Of a stretch of DNA of 5,287 nucleotides, positions 1 to 5,287 are shown piece after piece. The position numbers were made by a program, and so were the translations under genes. The notes below the pieces were generated by a model. The model saw only the letters and a program-made list of their open reading frames with translations. It made no database searches and was not told the DNA's origin. Source of the stretch: Acidobacteriaceae bacterium (lineage in GTDB: Bacteria > Acidobacteriota > Terriglobia > Terriglobales > Acidobacteriaceae); contig JASHUF010000005.1 in the NCBI GenBank assembly GCA_030040175.1, forward strand, positions 1-5,287. The letters run 5' to 3'. The stretch's first letter is position 1. Each line of letters starts with the position of its first letter.

Positions 1-95
1 CAACGCGCGGCTTTAGCCGCTGAGGGACGTTTTTCGCTTCGGTCCTCGCCAACTGCCATTTTTCAGCAGCTCTCAAGCCGTGCCCTTTCAAAACA
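1..95. repeat. Probable acidobacterial-type intergenic repeat, hairpin-rich, cut by the window edge
   Basis: The stretch opens with a near-perfect palindrome at 7-20 (arms GCGGCT and AGCCGC). A second small stem follows: GGAC at 25-28 pairs with GTCC at 42-45. A T-rich segment at 58-63 leads into CAGCAGC, and then AAGCCGTGCCCTTTCAAAAC at 75-94. From memory, hairpins of the type GCGGCTAAAGCCGC followed by a GCCGTGCCCTTTCAAAAC-like block recur between genes in Acidobacteriota. That recollection, not a search, is the basis of the call. Only one copy is present here, so repetition cannot be shown from this sequence. It does not encode a recognisable protein. The left boundary is probably outside the window and the right boundary is approximate. 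Confidence 0.4.
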
Positions 96-316
96 CCATT
101 GATGCAGCCAGTTCTACGGCATTTTCTGAGTTACTGTGTCCTTTTCATTTCCTCGTAAGGTCGCCGCTCCCTGTTGGTCGCGTCGACTCTGCCTTCCGTC
201 TTCGGGATACAGCTACTCAGAGAATGCGTTAGCCCCGCCACTGGCCCCGAAATCTTCCTGATGTCGCCTGCGCATCCGGCCCCGCTTTCTGTCTCCTTAC
301 ACCGCACACCCGAAAT
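96..316. other. Intergenic stretch with no supported gene
   Basis: About 220 bases between the repeat-like element and the promoter of the Yip1-family gene. I see no open frame with a credible ribosome binding site, no tRNA-like cloverleaf and no obvious terminator. It could hold the 3' untranslated end of a gene left of the window or upstream regulatory sequence, but nothing specific can be supported. Confidence 0.4.
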
Positions 317-320
317 TTGA

Positions 321-351
321 TTGGTCCGTTTGCGCGCTTCAAGGGTACAAT
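321..351 (+). promoter_or_regulatory. Candidate promoter of the Yip1-family gene
   Basis: A good sigma-70-like -10 hexamer, TACAAT, lies at 346-351. The best -35 candidate is TTGGTC at 321-326, with a rather long 19-bp spacer. TTGATT at 317-322 would need a 23-bp spacer, so the -35 assignment is weak. Transcription would start near 358, about 90 bases before the chosen ATG. This argues against translation starting at the TTG at 317. Confidence 0.4.
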
Positions 352-448
352 CGCGTGCGAACGCTTTTCATCGCCGGCCCTCTGCCGCAGAAGCTTTGCT
401 GCGCGCACCGGAGGGCGAGTCTCCATGGTCTTGCAGAGAAAGGAAGTT

Positions 449-1210
449 ATGAGCCCGCTCGAAGCGCAACCGGCAGGGGAAACGACGGCGCCGCTTACCC
501 AGTGGCAGCGTGTCGGCAACATCTTCGCCGCGCCGTCGAAGACCTTTGCCGACATCCAGCGCGGCCACCGGAGTTGGTGGCTGCCGTTTATCATCCTCGC
601 GCTCGCCGGGTACATCTTCTTTGCGGCCGTCGCTCAGAAGGTGGGGATGCAGCAGGTCGTGGACAACCAGGTCCGGCTCAACCCCAAAGCGCAGGAACGT
701 CTGTCGCAATTGACTCCCGAGCAGCGCGCGGCCAGCAACAGGCTCTCTGTGGGCATCACGGAAGCGGCATTCCTCGGTGCGCCGGTATTGGGATTGGTTG
801 TCTTTGCCGTATTTGCCGGGGCCGTGCTGGGCACCATCAACTTCATTTTCGGCGGGAAGGCCAGGTACGGAGATGTATTCGCGGTTTACTACTACGCGTG
901 GCTGCCGCAGCTTCTCAAGTTGCTGCTTGGCATTGTGGTGCTCTACGCCGGAATGGCGCCGGAGTCATTCAACGCAAAGAATTTTGCGCCGACAAATATC
1001 GGCGCTTTTCTCGATCCGGTGGACACGAATCCGGTACTCTACGCGCTGGCAACGGCGATCGATGGAGTGACGATCTGGACGCTGGTTGTGCTGAGCATCG
1101 GCGTCGCCGCGGTGGCTGGCGTGAAGCGCAGCTCCGCCTATATCGCCGTTTTTGGATGGTGGGTCCTCGGTGTCCTCGTGAGTGTCGGGTTTGCCGCGAT
1201 CTTCGGCTGA
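449..1210 (+). CDS. Yip1-domain (YIP1 family) integral membrane protein
   Basis: A 253-residue polytopic membrane protein. After a short Pro/Ala/Thr-rich N-terminus comes the stretch RVGNIFAAPSKTFADI (21-36), which resembles the opening of bacterial Yip1-domain proteins. Five hydrophobic segments follow, at about 43-62, 107-132, 143-168, 200-224 and 229-251. A polar loop at 63-103 separates the first two. Segment 3 carries an aromatic run (VYYYAWLPQ, 146-154). This five-helix architecture and length fit the family. Eukaryotic Yip1 acts in vesicle traffic, but the role of the bacterial members is not established, so I assign no function. The ATG at 449 is preferred because it lies 4 bases after AAGGA (440-444) and family members typically begin shortly before the NIF-x-P-x-KTF segment. 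An in-frame ATG at 425 has GGAGGG 9 bases upstream and is a real alternative that would add 8 residues. The TTG at 317 is unlikely because the promoter overlaps it. The gene stands alone and converges on fabF. Confidence 0.82.
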   Translation: MSPLEAQPAGETTAPLTQWQRVGNIFAAPSKTFADIQRGHRSWWLPFIILALAGYIFFAAVAQKVGMQQVVDNQVRLNPKAQERLSQLTPEQRAASNRLSVGITEAAFLGAPVLGLVVFAVFAGAVLGTINFIFGGKARYGDVFAVYYYAWLPQLLKLLLGIVVLYAGMAPESFNAKNFAPTNIGAFLDPVDTNPVLYALATAIDGVTIWTLVVLSIGVAAVAGVKRSSAYIAVFGWWVLGVLVSVGFAAIFG

Positions 1211-1235
1211 TCCTGTCTTCTCGAACTGCAAAACC

Positions 1236-1261
1236 GGCGCGGAGTCTCCGCGATCCGCGCC
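1236..1261. terminator. Bidirectional intrinsic terminator between convergent genes
   Basis: An 8-bp perfect stem (GGCGCGGA at 1236-1243 pairs with TCCGCGCC at 1254-1261) encloses a 10-base loop. On the plus strand it is followed by GCTTTT, which suits termination of the Yip1-family gene ending 25 bases upstream. On the minus strand the same stem is followed by GGTTTT, which suits the end of fabF, whose stop codon is about 40 bases away. An alternative, mutually exclusive pairing exists (CGCGG at 1238-1242 with CCGCG at 1248-1252). The T-runs are only four bases long, so efficiency is uncertain. Confidence 0.6.
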
Positions 1262-1300
1262 GCTTTTCCGTTCCCCCATCCCGGGCTTCCGGCGCCTGCG

Positions 1301-2548
1301 CTATTCCACCCACCGCCGCATGATCAGCGTCGCATTGATGCCGCCGAAGCCGAAGGAGTTCGAAAGCGCGATCTCGAAGCTGTGCGGCATCGCCTTGTTG
1401 GCTACGTAGTCCAGCCGGCACTCCGGATCGGGGTTGTCGAGGTTCATGGTCGGCGGCAACATCTGGTTTTCGAGCGCCAGGACGGTAATGCCGGCTTCAA
1501 GGCCGCCCGCGCCGCCCAGCAGATGCCCGGTCATCGACTTCGTTCCCGAGATCTTCAGCGTCTTGCTCAGCGCGTGCTCGCCGAAGACCGCTTCAATGGC
1601 GCGCGACTCGTTGCCGTCGCCGGCCGGCGTTGAGGTGGCGTGGGCGTTGATGTAGCCCACTTCGTGGGGCCGGATGCCCGCGTCTTTGAGTGCCGCCAGC
1701 ATACTGCGTTGCGCTCCCTGGCCCTCGGGCGCGATTCCGGTCATGTGATACGCGTCGGCGCTCATGCCGTAGCCGATCACCTCGGCCAGAATCTTCGCGC
1801 CCCGCGCGCGCGCAAACTCGAGCTCTTCGAGGATCAGGATGCCGGCGCCCTCGCCGATCACAAAGCCGTCGCGGTCCTTGTCGAAGGGGCGGCTGGCGCG
1901 GGTGGGCTCATCGTTGCGCGTGGAGAGCGCGCGCATGGAGGCGAATCCGCCCACGGAGAGCGGCGTGACCGCGGCCTCCGATCCGCCGGCAATCATTGCG
2001 TCCGCGTCGCCGTGCAGAATCATGCGCACGGAATCGCCAACGGAATTGGCGCTGGTGGCGCAGGCCGTGGCCGTGGCCGAGATGGGGCCCTTAGCCCCGT
2101 AGCGAATGCTCAACTGGCCGGCGGCCATGTTCACGATGGCCGCGGGAATGAAAAAGGGCGAGATCTTGCGCGGGCCGCCTTGAAGCAGGCTGGAGTGCTC
2201 GCGCTCGATGATTTCGAATCCGCCGATGCCGGAGCCGATAAACACGCCAATGCGGTCGCTGTTCTCCGGCGTGATTTGCAATCCCGACTGGGCCATCGCC
2301 TCCGCGGTGGCGGCAAAGGCAAAATGGATGAAGCGCCCCATCTTGCGCGCTTCCTTCTTGTCCACAAAGGCGAGGGGATCGAAGTGCTTCACTTCGGCGG
2401 CGAAGGTGACGGGAAAGCCGGAGGCGTCAAAGCCCTGAATCGGAGCCATACCGCTGGCTCCGGCCAATAGCTGCCGCCATACCTCGGGAGCGGTTTTGCC
2501 AACGCCGCATAGCAGCCCCACGCCAGTGACTACGACTCGACGCGCCAT
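1301..2548 (-). CDS. fabF: 3-oxoacyl-[acyl-carrier-protein] synthase II (KAS II)
   Basis: A 415-residue condensing enzyme of type II fatty acid synthesis in the cytoplasm. It condenses malonyl-ACP with acyl-ACP, releasing CO2, to extend the chain by two carbons. The thiolase fold opens with RRVVVTGVG (3-11). The nucleophile is Cys163 in TACATS. The catalytic histidines are His303 in NAHATSTPAGD and His342 in KSMTGHLLGGAGG, with Lys337 alongside. The C-terminal gatekeeper loop SNSFGFGG (396-403) carries Phe401. All these match the E. coli FabF set (C163, H303, K335, H340, F400) almost position for position, and length is normal. The Cys-His-His triad points to KAS I/II rather than KAS III (FabH, Cys-His-Asn). 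FabB versus FabF is decided here on overall resemblance and the acpP neighbour. The ATG at 2548 fits family N-termini. An in-frame TTG at 2560, three bases after the acpP stop, would add MTQG. Neither start has a well-spaced ribosome binding site, which suggests translational coupling to acpP. No key residue is missing. Confidence 0.95.
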   Translation of the reverse strand: MARRVVVTGVGLLCGVGKTAPEVWRQLLAGASGMAPIQGFDASGFPVTFAAEVKHFDPLAFVDKKEARKMGRFIHFAFAATAEAMAQSGLQITPENSDRIGVFIGSGIGGFEIIEREHSSLLQGGPRKISPFFIPAAIVNMAAGQLSIRYGAKGPISATATACATSANSVGDSVRMILHGDADAMIAGGSEAAVTPLSVGGFASMRALSTRNDEPTRASRPFDKDRDGFVIGEGAGILILEELEFARARGAKILAEVIGYGMSADAYHMTGIAPEGQGAQRSMLAALKDAGIRPHEVGYINAHATSTPAGDGNESRAIEAVFGEHALSKTLKISGTKSMTGHLLGGAGGLEAGITVLALENQMLPPTMNLDNPDPECRLDYVANKAMPHSFEIALSNSFGFGGINATLIMRRWVE

Positions 2549-2563
2549 TCCCTGGGTCAATGC

Positions 2564-2806
2564 CTACTTGCCGCCTTTCGCGTTCTTCTCGATGTAATCG
2601 ATCGCGTCCTTCACCGTCTTGATTTTTTCTGCGTCTTCGTCGGGAATCTCGAGATCGAATGCCTCTTCGAACTGCATCACCAGCTCGACCACGTCCAGCG
2701 AGTCCGCGCCCAGGTCTTCCTGAAAGCTGGCGCCGGGAGTCACCTCGGCTTCATCCACCTGCAGCTGCTCGACAATGATCGTCTTCACCTTTTCTTCAAC
2801 GGCCAT
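2564..2806 (-). CDS. acpP: Acyl carrier protein
   Basis: An 80-residue, strongly acidic protein of the size expected for bacterial ACP (E. coli 78). The signature DLGADSLD at 31-38 contains Ser36, the serine that receives the 4'-phosphopantetheine arm from holo-ACP synthase. Acyl intermediates are tethered there during fatty acid synthesis. The acidic helix after it ([21 protein letters not shown]) is the usual docking surface for enzymes such as FabF. The ATG at 2806 is well supported: GAGGAG (2815-2820 on the plus strand as CTCCTC) lies 8 bases upstream. It is the first gene of a minus-strand pair. Its TAG stop at 2564-2566 lies 15 bases before the fabF ATG, or 3 bases before an alternative fabF TTG, so the two are almost certainly co-transcribed. 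No fabD, fabG or rpmF is visible upstream; the next gene there is divergent. Confidence 0.97.
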   Translation of the reverse strand: MAVEEKVKTIIVEQLQVDEAEVTPGASFQEDLGADSLDVVELVMQFEEAFDLEIPDEDAEKIKTVKDAIDYIEKNAKGGK

Positions 2807-2851
2807 GCACGCTTCTCCTCAGTTGTTGATGGAAACTTGGGGGAGGGTTCC

Positions 2852-2940
2852 GGAGCCGTGAGAAGATGCGCTCCCGCTCCGCTGCCTACCATATCGTTCC
2901 CCGGCAGGGAAAGACAACCATGGCGCCGGAAAAGATGCGC
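2852..2940 (-). repeat. Imperfect direct repeat in the acpP leader
   Basis: Two related segments lie upstream of acpP, at 2852-2871 and 2922-2940. On the plus strand they read GGAGCCGTGAGAAGATGCGC and GGCGCCGGAAAAGATGCGC. The 9-base core AAGATGCGC is identical in both, and the copies are about 70 bases apart. The second copy runs into the palindrome ATGCGCAT (2935-2942). If the distal promoter is used, both copies lie in the untranslated leader. A regulatory role is only an inference. Confidence 0.35.
2888..2917 (-). promoter_or_regulatory. Candidate proximal acpP-fabF promoter
   Basis: Read on the minus strand, TTGTCT (2912-2917) and TATGGT (2888-2893) are separated by 18 bp, each matching 4 of 6 consensus bases. 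Transcription would begin near 2881, giving a leader of about 75 bases. A small stem (TTCCC at 2897-2901 with GGGAA at 2907-2911) sits in the spacer. This is a weaker match than the distal candidate. Confidence 0.3.
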
Positions 2941-2957
2941 ATGGTCCCGAAATCTCA

Positions 2958-2987
2958 AGTCTACCGGGCGCGCGCCGGGGGTGTAAA
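2958..2987 (-). promoter_or_regulatory. Candidate distal acpP-fabF promoter
   Basis: Read on the minus strand, TTTACA (2982-2987, 5 of 6 consensus bases) and TAGACT (2958-2963, 4 of 6) are 18 bp apart. This is the best sigma-70-like pair upstream of acpP. Transcription would begin near 2951, leaving an untranslated leader of about 145 bases. The spacer is almost entirely G and C and contains the palindrome GGCGCGCGCC (2967-2976). A further near-palindrome, GCCGCC-CA-GGCGGC (2995-3008), lies just upstream of the -35. Confidence 0.42.
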
Positions 2988-3242
2988 GCTGCGCGCCGCC
3001 CAGGCGGCCCGGCGTGCGTTTGCTTTCAGACGGGCGTTCTTTCGGTGGCGCCGCACAAACGGCCGAGAGGCGATGGGGCCTTCGCCGCCGAGGAGCTTTT
3101 GACGCGCAGTCACGGATGCCGGAACCGGGCCTGGCCGCGCCGGATTCTGCGCGAGGCTTCCCACCCCGTGCCGCCCTGGAGCCGGCAGTCCGTAGTCCAT
3201 ACGCCCTAGGTACCACGGTTTGCTACCGCTTGCGAAAAGCGC

Positions 3243-3271
3243 GTGAAATCGAACTCCGCCGAGCGTACATT
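3243..3271 (+). promoter_or_regulatory. Candidate rmuC promoter
   Basis: GTGAAA (3243-3248, 4 of 6 consensus bases) and TACATT (3266-3271) are separated by an ideal 17-bp spacer. Transcription would begin near 3278, just before the ribosome binding site GAGGA (3279-3283), giving a very short leader of about 13 bases. If correct, the in-frame GTG at 3243 cannot be the translation start. Confidence 0.35.
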
Positions 3272-3290
3272 AGGCGAAGAGGACTCTTGC

Positions 3291-4814
3291 ATGCTCAGCT
3301 TCGATGTCACCGTGGTCGCACTCCTGGTGGGGTGCCTGGTCGGAGTTCTGCTTGGTTTGCTGGGAACCTATTCGATGGCCAAAAGAGAGAGAGCCAACCT
3401 TGAATACAGCAAGGAGCAGCTCTCCACCGCGCTCAATGCCGCCGGCGCCGAGTTGAAGCAGGTGCGGAAGGAGTCGGACGCGCGGGCCGGCTTTGAAGCA
3501 CTGGCCGAAGAGCGGCTGAAAACCATCCAGCAGTTCAACCAGGAGCGATCCGCCCGCAATGACGAACTGCGCGCAAAGACCGAGGCCGAGAGCGCGGCCC
3601 AGGCGCGCATCAGCGAGCTCGAGACCGAGCTGCGCAGCGAGCGCGCAAGCATGGCGGAAAAAATCGCTCTTCTCGACGAGGCGAAGAAGACCCTCGCCGA
3701 CCAGTTCCAGGCGCTGGCCGGCGACATTCTGGAGCAGAAGACCAAGACCTTCTCTGAAGCGAACGAGAAGGAGATGGGCGCCCTGCTCAATCCGTTGCGC
3801 GAGCAGCTGGGCGACTTCCGCAAGAAGGTCGAGGAGGCGCAAACTGATTCGAAGACCGGTGTCACCGAGCTCAAGACGCTGATCGGTACGCTCGGCAATC
3901 TGAATCAGGCGCTAACGGAAGAAGCTCACAATCTGGCCACGGCCCTTCGCCGCGACACCAAGGCGCAGGGCAACTGGGGCGAGACCATCCTGCGCAATAT
4001 TCTCGACAAATCCGGACTCGAAGAGGGCGTGCATTACAGCTTCCAGCAGAGTTTTATGGAACTCGACAGCGAAGGCGAGCCCCTGCAGCGCCGCCAGGCG
4101 GACGTGGTGGTCAATCTGCCCGGTGGCCGGCACCTGGTCATTGACTCGAAGGTTTCGCTGAACGCCTACAACGACTCCCTCAATGCCGCGGACGAGAAGA
4201 GCCGCGCAGAGGCCATCAAGCGGCATGTAGCCAGCGTGCGCAGTCACTTTACCGAGCTTGCCGGCCGGAACTACCAAACTCTCAGCGGGATCGAGTCGCC
4301 CGACTTCGTGGTGATGTTCGTGCCCATTGAACCCGCGTTTCTCATGGCCCTTCAGAACGACGAGACACTCTGGCACGACGCCTATGCAAAGGGCGTGCTG
4401 CTTTCCGGACCAACCACGGTGCTCTTCGTCATCCGCATTGTCGAGGATCTCTGGCGGCAGGAGAAGCAGGCCCGGAGCGTGGAGAAAGTGATGAAGCGCG
4501 GCGCCGAGCTCTATGACAAGTTCGTCGGCTTTGCCACCAACCTCGAGCAGGTGGGCGCAGCGCTTTTCAACGCGCGCAAGGCCTACGACCAGGCGCACCG
4601 GCAGCTCGCCACCGGGCCGGGCAACCTGGTTAAGCAGGTTGAAATGCTGCGCAAGCTCGGCGTCAAGCCGCGCAAGCAGCTCTCGGCCAAATTGCTGGAG
4701 AGCGGGGATAGGGAGACCGCCGAACTGGAGTTGGGCGAGTTGGAGACGGACGATCTGGACGCGCCCGGGCTGGCGCTGGCTGCGGAGGGCTCAGAACACG
4801 GCGAAGCGCGCTGA
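3291..4814 (+). CDS. rmuC: DNA recombination protein RmuC homologue
   Basis: A 507-residue RmuC-family protein. In order: an N-terminal membrane anchor (about 6-28, VTVVALLVGCLVGVLLGLLG); a long charged coiled-coil region rich in Glu, Lys, Ala and Leu (about 30-180); the conserved RmuC domain (about 195-455); and an acidic C-terminal tail (about 472-507). The domain carries KAQGNWGE (224-231), RRQADVVVNLPGG (267-279) followed by VIDSKVSL (283-290), and FVPIEPAF (343-350). Asp271, Asp285 and Lys287 fit the PD-(D/E)XK-like nuclease fold proposed for the family. In E. coli, rmuC loss raises inversion at short inverted repeats, so the protein is thought to limit recombination. The biochemical activity is poorly defined. 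The ATG at 3291 has GAGGA 7 bases upstream. A GTG at 3243 would add 16 residues before the anchor and overlaps the likely promoter, so it is rejected. The gene is divergent from acpP and appears monocistronic. Confidence 0.93.
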   Translation: MLSFDVTVVALLVGCLVGVLLGLLGTYSMAKRERANLEYSKEQLSTALNAAGAELKQVRKESDARAGFEALAEERLKTIQQFNQERSARNDELRAKTEAESAAQARISELETELRSERASMAEKIALLDEAKKTLADQFQALAGDILEQKTKTFSEANEKEMGALLNPLREQLGDFRKKVEEAQTDSKTGVTELKTLIGTLGNLNQALTEEAHNLATALRRDTKAQGNWGETILRNILDKSGLEEGVHYSFQQSFMELDSEGEPLQRRQADVVVNLPGGRHLVIDSKVSLNAYNDSLNAADEKSRAEAIKRHVASVRSHFTELAGRNYQTLSGIESPDFVVMFVPIEPAFLMALQNDETLWHDAYAKGVLLSGPTTVLFVIRIVEDLWRQEKQARSVEKVMKRGAELYDKFVGFATNLEQVGAALFNARKAYDQAHRQLATGPGNLVKQVEMLRKLGVKPRKQLSAKLLESGDRETAELELGELETDDLDAPGLALAAEGSEHGEAR

Positions 4815-4874
4815 GGGCTGCGCCCGGACTGAATTCGGAAAGACCTGCACTCCGCGCGGAAAGAGCTCAAAACC

Positions 4875-5084
4875 TCAGCGCCACAGCATCCACAGCGCAC
4901 GGCCGGCGAGGAAGAAGCTGCCCCACAAGAGAGCCGACAGCAGCGCACCCCAGGCGACGGCGCGAAACCGCATCTGCAAGGTGTCGCCGATCTCGAGGGG
5001 ATCGGAAATCCAGAGGGGATGCGATTCCAGCCGGCACTCGACCGGCGCCGGGTTTGCGCAAACGGTTTCAGTGGATGACAGCAT
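4875..5084 (-). CDS. Small single-pass membrane protein of unknown function
   Basis: A 69-residue protein that I do not recognise. Residues 1-38 are soluble and mildly acidic, with two cysteines (Cys9, Cys17). Arg39 and Arg41 then precede one hydrophobic helix at about 42-60, and the chain ends Trp-rich and basic (RALWMLWR). Five of 69 residues are Trp. The layout suggests a C-terminal anchor with the N-terminus in the cytoplasm, which is inference from the flanking arginines. Evidence for real coding: the ATG at 5084 has GGAGG (5092-5096 on the plus strand as CCTCC) 7 bases upstream, and by my count 56 of 69 codons end in G or C, as expected in a GC-rich genome. An in-frame ATG at 5111 would add 9 residues but has no ribosome binding site and would place the Shine-Dalgarno sequence inside the gene. 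The gene converges on rmuC with a 60-base gap that lacks a clear terminator. Confidence 0.62.
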   Translation of the reverse strand: MLSSTETVCANPAPVECRLESHPLWISDPLEIGDTLQMRFRAVAWGALLSALLWGSFFLAGRALWMLWR

Positions 5085-5125
5085 TCGCGCCCCTCCCCAT
5101 TTGAATTCCATTTACACGATTTTCA

Positions 5126-5154
5126 AGATTAATTTACCTGTGGATGGCTGTGAA
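5126..5154 (-). promoter_or_regulatory. Weak candidate promoter of the 69-aa gene
   Basis: Read on the minus strand, TTCACA (5149-5154, 5 of 6 consensus bases) and TAATCT (5126-5131, 3 of 6) are 17 bp apart. They lie in a noticeably AT-rich island (about 5101-5175). Transcription would start near 5119, giving a leader of about 35 bases before the ATG at 5084. The -10 match is poor, so other AT-rich hexamers in the island could serve instead. Confidence 0.25.
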
Positions 5155-5159
5155 AAAAT

Positions 5160-5287
5160 CAGGCAGAAAGATTACCTGCCCTGGTTGCATCGGCGGGCGC
5201 GGGAATAGGTTCCCAAAGCGGGCACGAGGCTTCCGTGGTCACGGGCTGTGCATGCGGATTGCGAAAGAACGCCCGCAGTGGTGCGCA
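5160..5287. other. Right-edge stretch with no supported gene
   Basis: A small stem (GGCAG at 5162-5166 with CTGCC at 5176-5180) lies at the left of this stretch. On the minus strand a frame is open from the window edge to a TGA at 5159-5161, about 42 codons ending RAGNLSA. It could be the end of a truncated gene. However, about 57% of its codons end in G or C, well below the 69-aa gene beside it, and a second minus frame is also open over most of the length. I therefore do not call it a CDS. Confidence 0.3.

Larger units (their letters stand above)
2807..3290. other. Divergent acpP/rmuC intergenic region
   Basis: About 480 bases separate the divergent starts of acpP and rmuC, which is long compared with the tight spacing elsewhere here. 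It holds the acpP ribosome binding site, two candidate acpP promoters, the leader direct repeat and the candidate rmuC promoter. Near rmuC there are overlapping palindromes CCTAGG/GGTACC (3205-3214) and a small stem CGGT (3216-3219) with ACCG (3225-3228). The middle, about 3010-3200, contains nothing I can name. Frames open there on both strands translate to Arg/Ala/Pro-rich sequence typical of non-coding GC-rich DNA. Confidence 0.5.

Noticed and set aside
229..615. A 128-codon minus-strand frame opposite the start of the Yip1-family gene
   Set aside because: It is antisense to a supported gene and its promoter, and the product shows no coherent domain.
355..1323. A 322-codon plus-strand frame overlapping the Yip1-family gene
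   Set aside because: It is the alternate frame of a clear five-helix membrane protein. It translates to Arg/Ala/Gly-rich sequence without domains and overruns the terminator hairpin.
1640..2470. A 276-codon open frame on the plus strand opposite fabF
   Set aside because: It lies fully antisense to a fabF with all catalytic residues intact. Its Gly/Ala/His/Arg-rich translation is a typical shadow of a GC-rich gene, and no domain is recognisable.
2961..3200. A 79-codon minus-strand frame with an ATG in the divergent intergenic region
   Set aside because: The ribosome binding site is weak and badly spaced, the translation is Arg/Ala-rich, and the 3' end runs through the best acpP promoter.
2785..3216. 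A 143-codon minus-strand frame upstream of and overlapping acpP
   Set aside because: It covers both candidate acpP promoters and the acpP ribosome binding site. Its composition is Arg/Pro/Ala/Gly-rich and no family is recognisable.
4815..4860. A possible rmuC terminator (GGGC-TGC-GCCC at 4815-4825, and the palindrome TCCGCGCGGA at 4851-4860)
   Set aside because: The first stem is only 4 bp with no T-run, and the second is a bare palindrome without a loop or T-run. Neither meets a reasonable standard for an intrinsic terminator.
5134..5160. A DnaA-box-like sequence (CCATCCACA on the minus strand) in an AT-rich island, suggesting a replication origin
   Set aside because: Only one partial match (7 of 9 bases) is present. 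There is no cluster of boxes and no dnaA, dnaN or rpmH nearby. The AT-richness is explained as well by a promoter for the 69-aa gene.

Overview
The window looks like ordinary chromosomal backbone of a GC-rich, Gram-negative-type bacterium. Acidobacteriota (class Terriglobia) is the best guess. This rests on the character of the FabF, ACP and Yip1-family proteins and on a left-edge intergenic repeat that resembles elements I remember from acidobacterial genomes. It is an inference, since no rRNA or other taxonomic marker is present.

Layout, left to right. Positions 1-448 hold no convincing gene: a hairpin-rich repeat-like stretch (about 1-95), then unassigned sequence, then a probable promoter for the next gene. 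Positions 449-1210 (+) encode a five-helix Yip1-domain membrane protein. It converges on the lipid genes, and a hairpin with T-runs on both strands (1236-1261) probably terminates transcription from both sides. Positions 1301-2806 (-) are a compact acpP-fabF operon: acyl carrier protein, then beta-ketoacyl-ACP synthase II, almost abutting. Positions 2807-3290 are a divergent intergenic region of about 480 bp, with two candidate acpP promoters, an imperfect direct repeat in the acpP leader and a candidate rmuC promoter. Positions 3291-4814 (+) encode RmuC, a membrane-anchored coiled-coil protein with a PD-(D/E)XK-like domain. Positions 4875-5084 (-) encode a 69-residue unrecognised membrane protein with an excellent ribosome binding site. 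The last 200 bases are intergenic or edge sequence without a supported gene.

Functionally, acpP and fabF form one unit: ACP carries the growing acyl chain and FabF extends it in type II fatty acid synthesis. The Yip1 protein, RmuC and the small membrane protein look like unrelated neighbours, each with its own promoter. I found no mobile element, CRISPR array, tRNA/rRNA, toxin-antitoxin or defence cassette, and no sign of a novel multi-gene system. The points most worth a second look are the orphan 69-aa protein, the structured acpP leader and the left-edge repeat.
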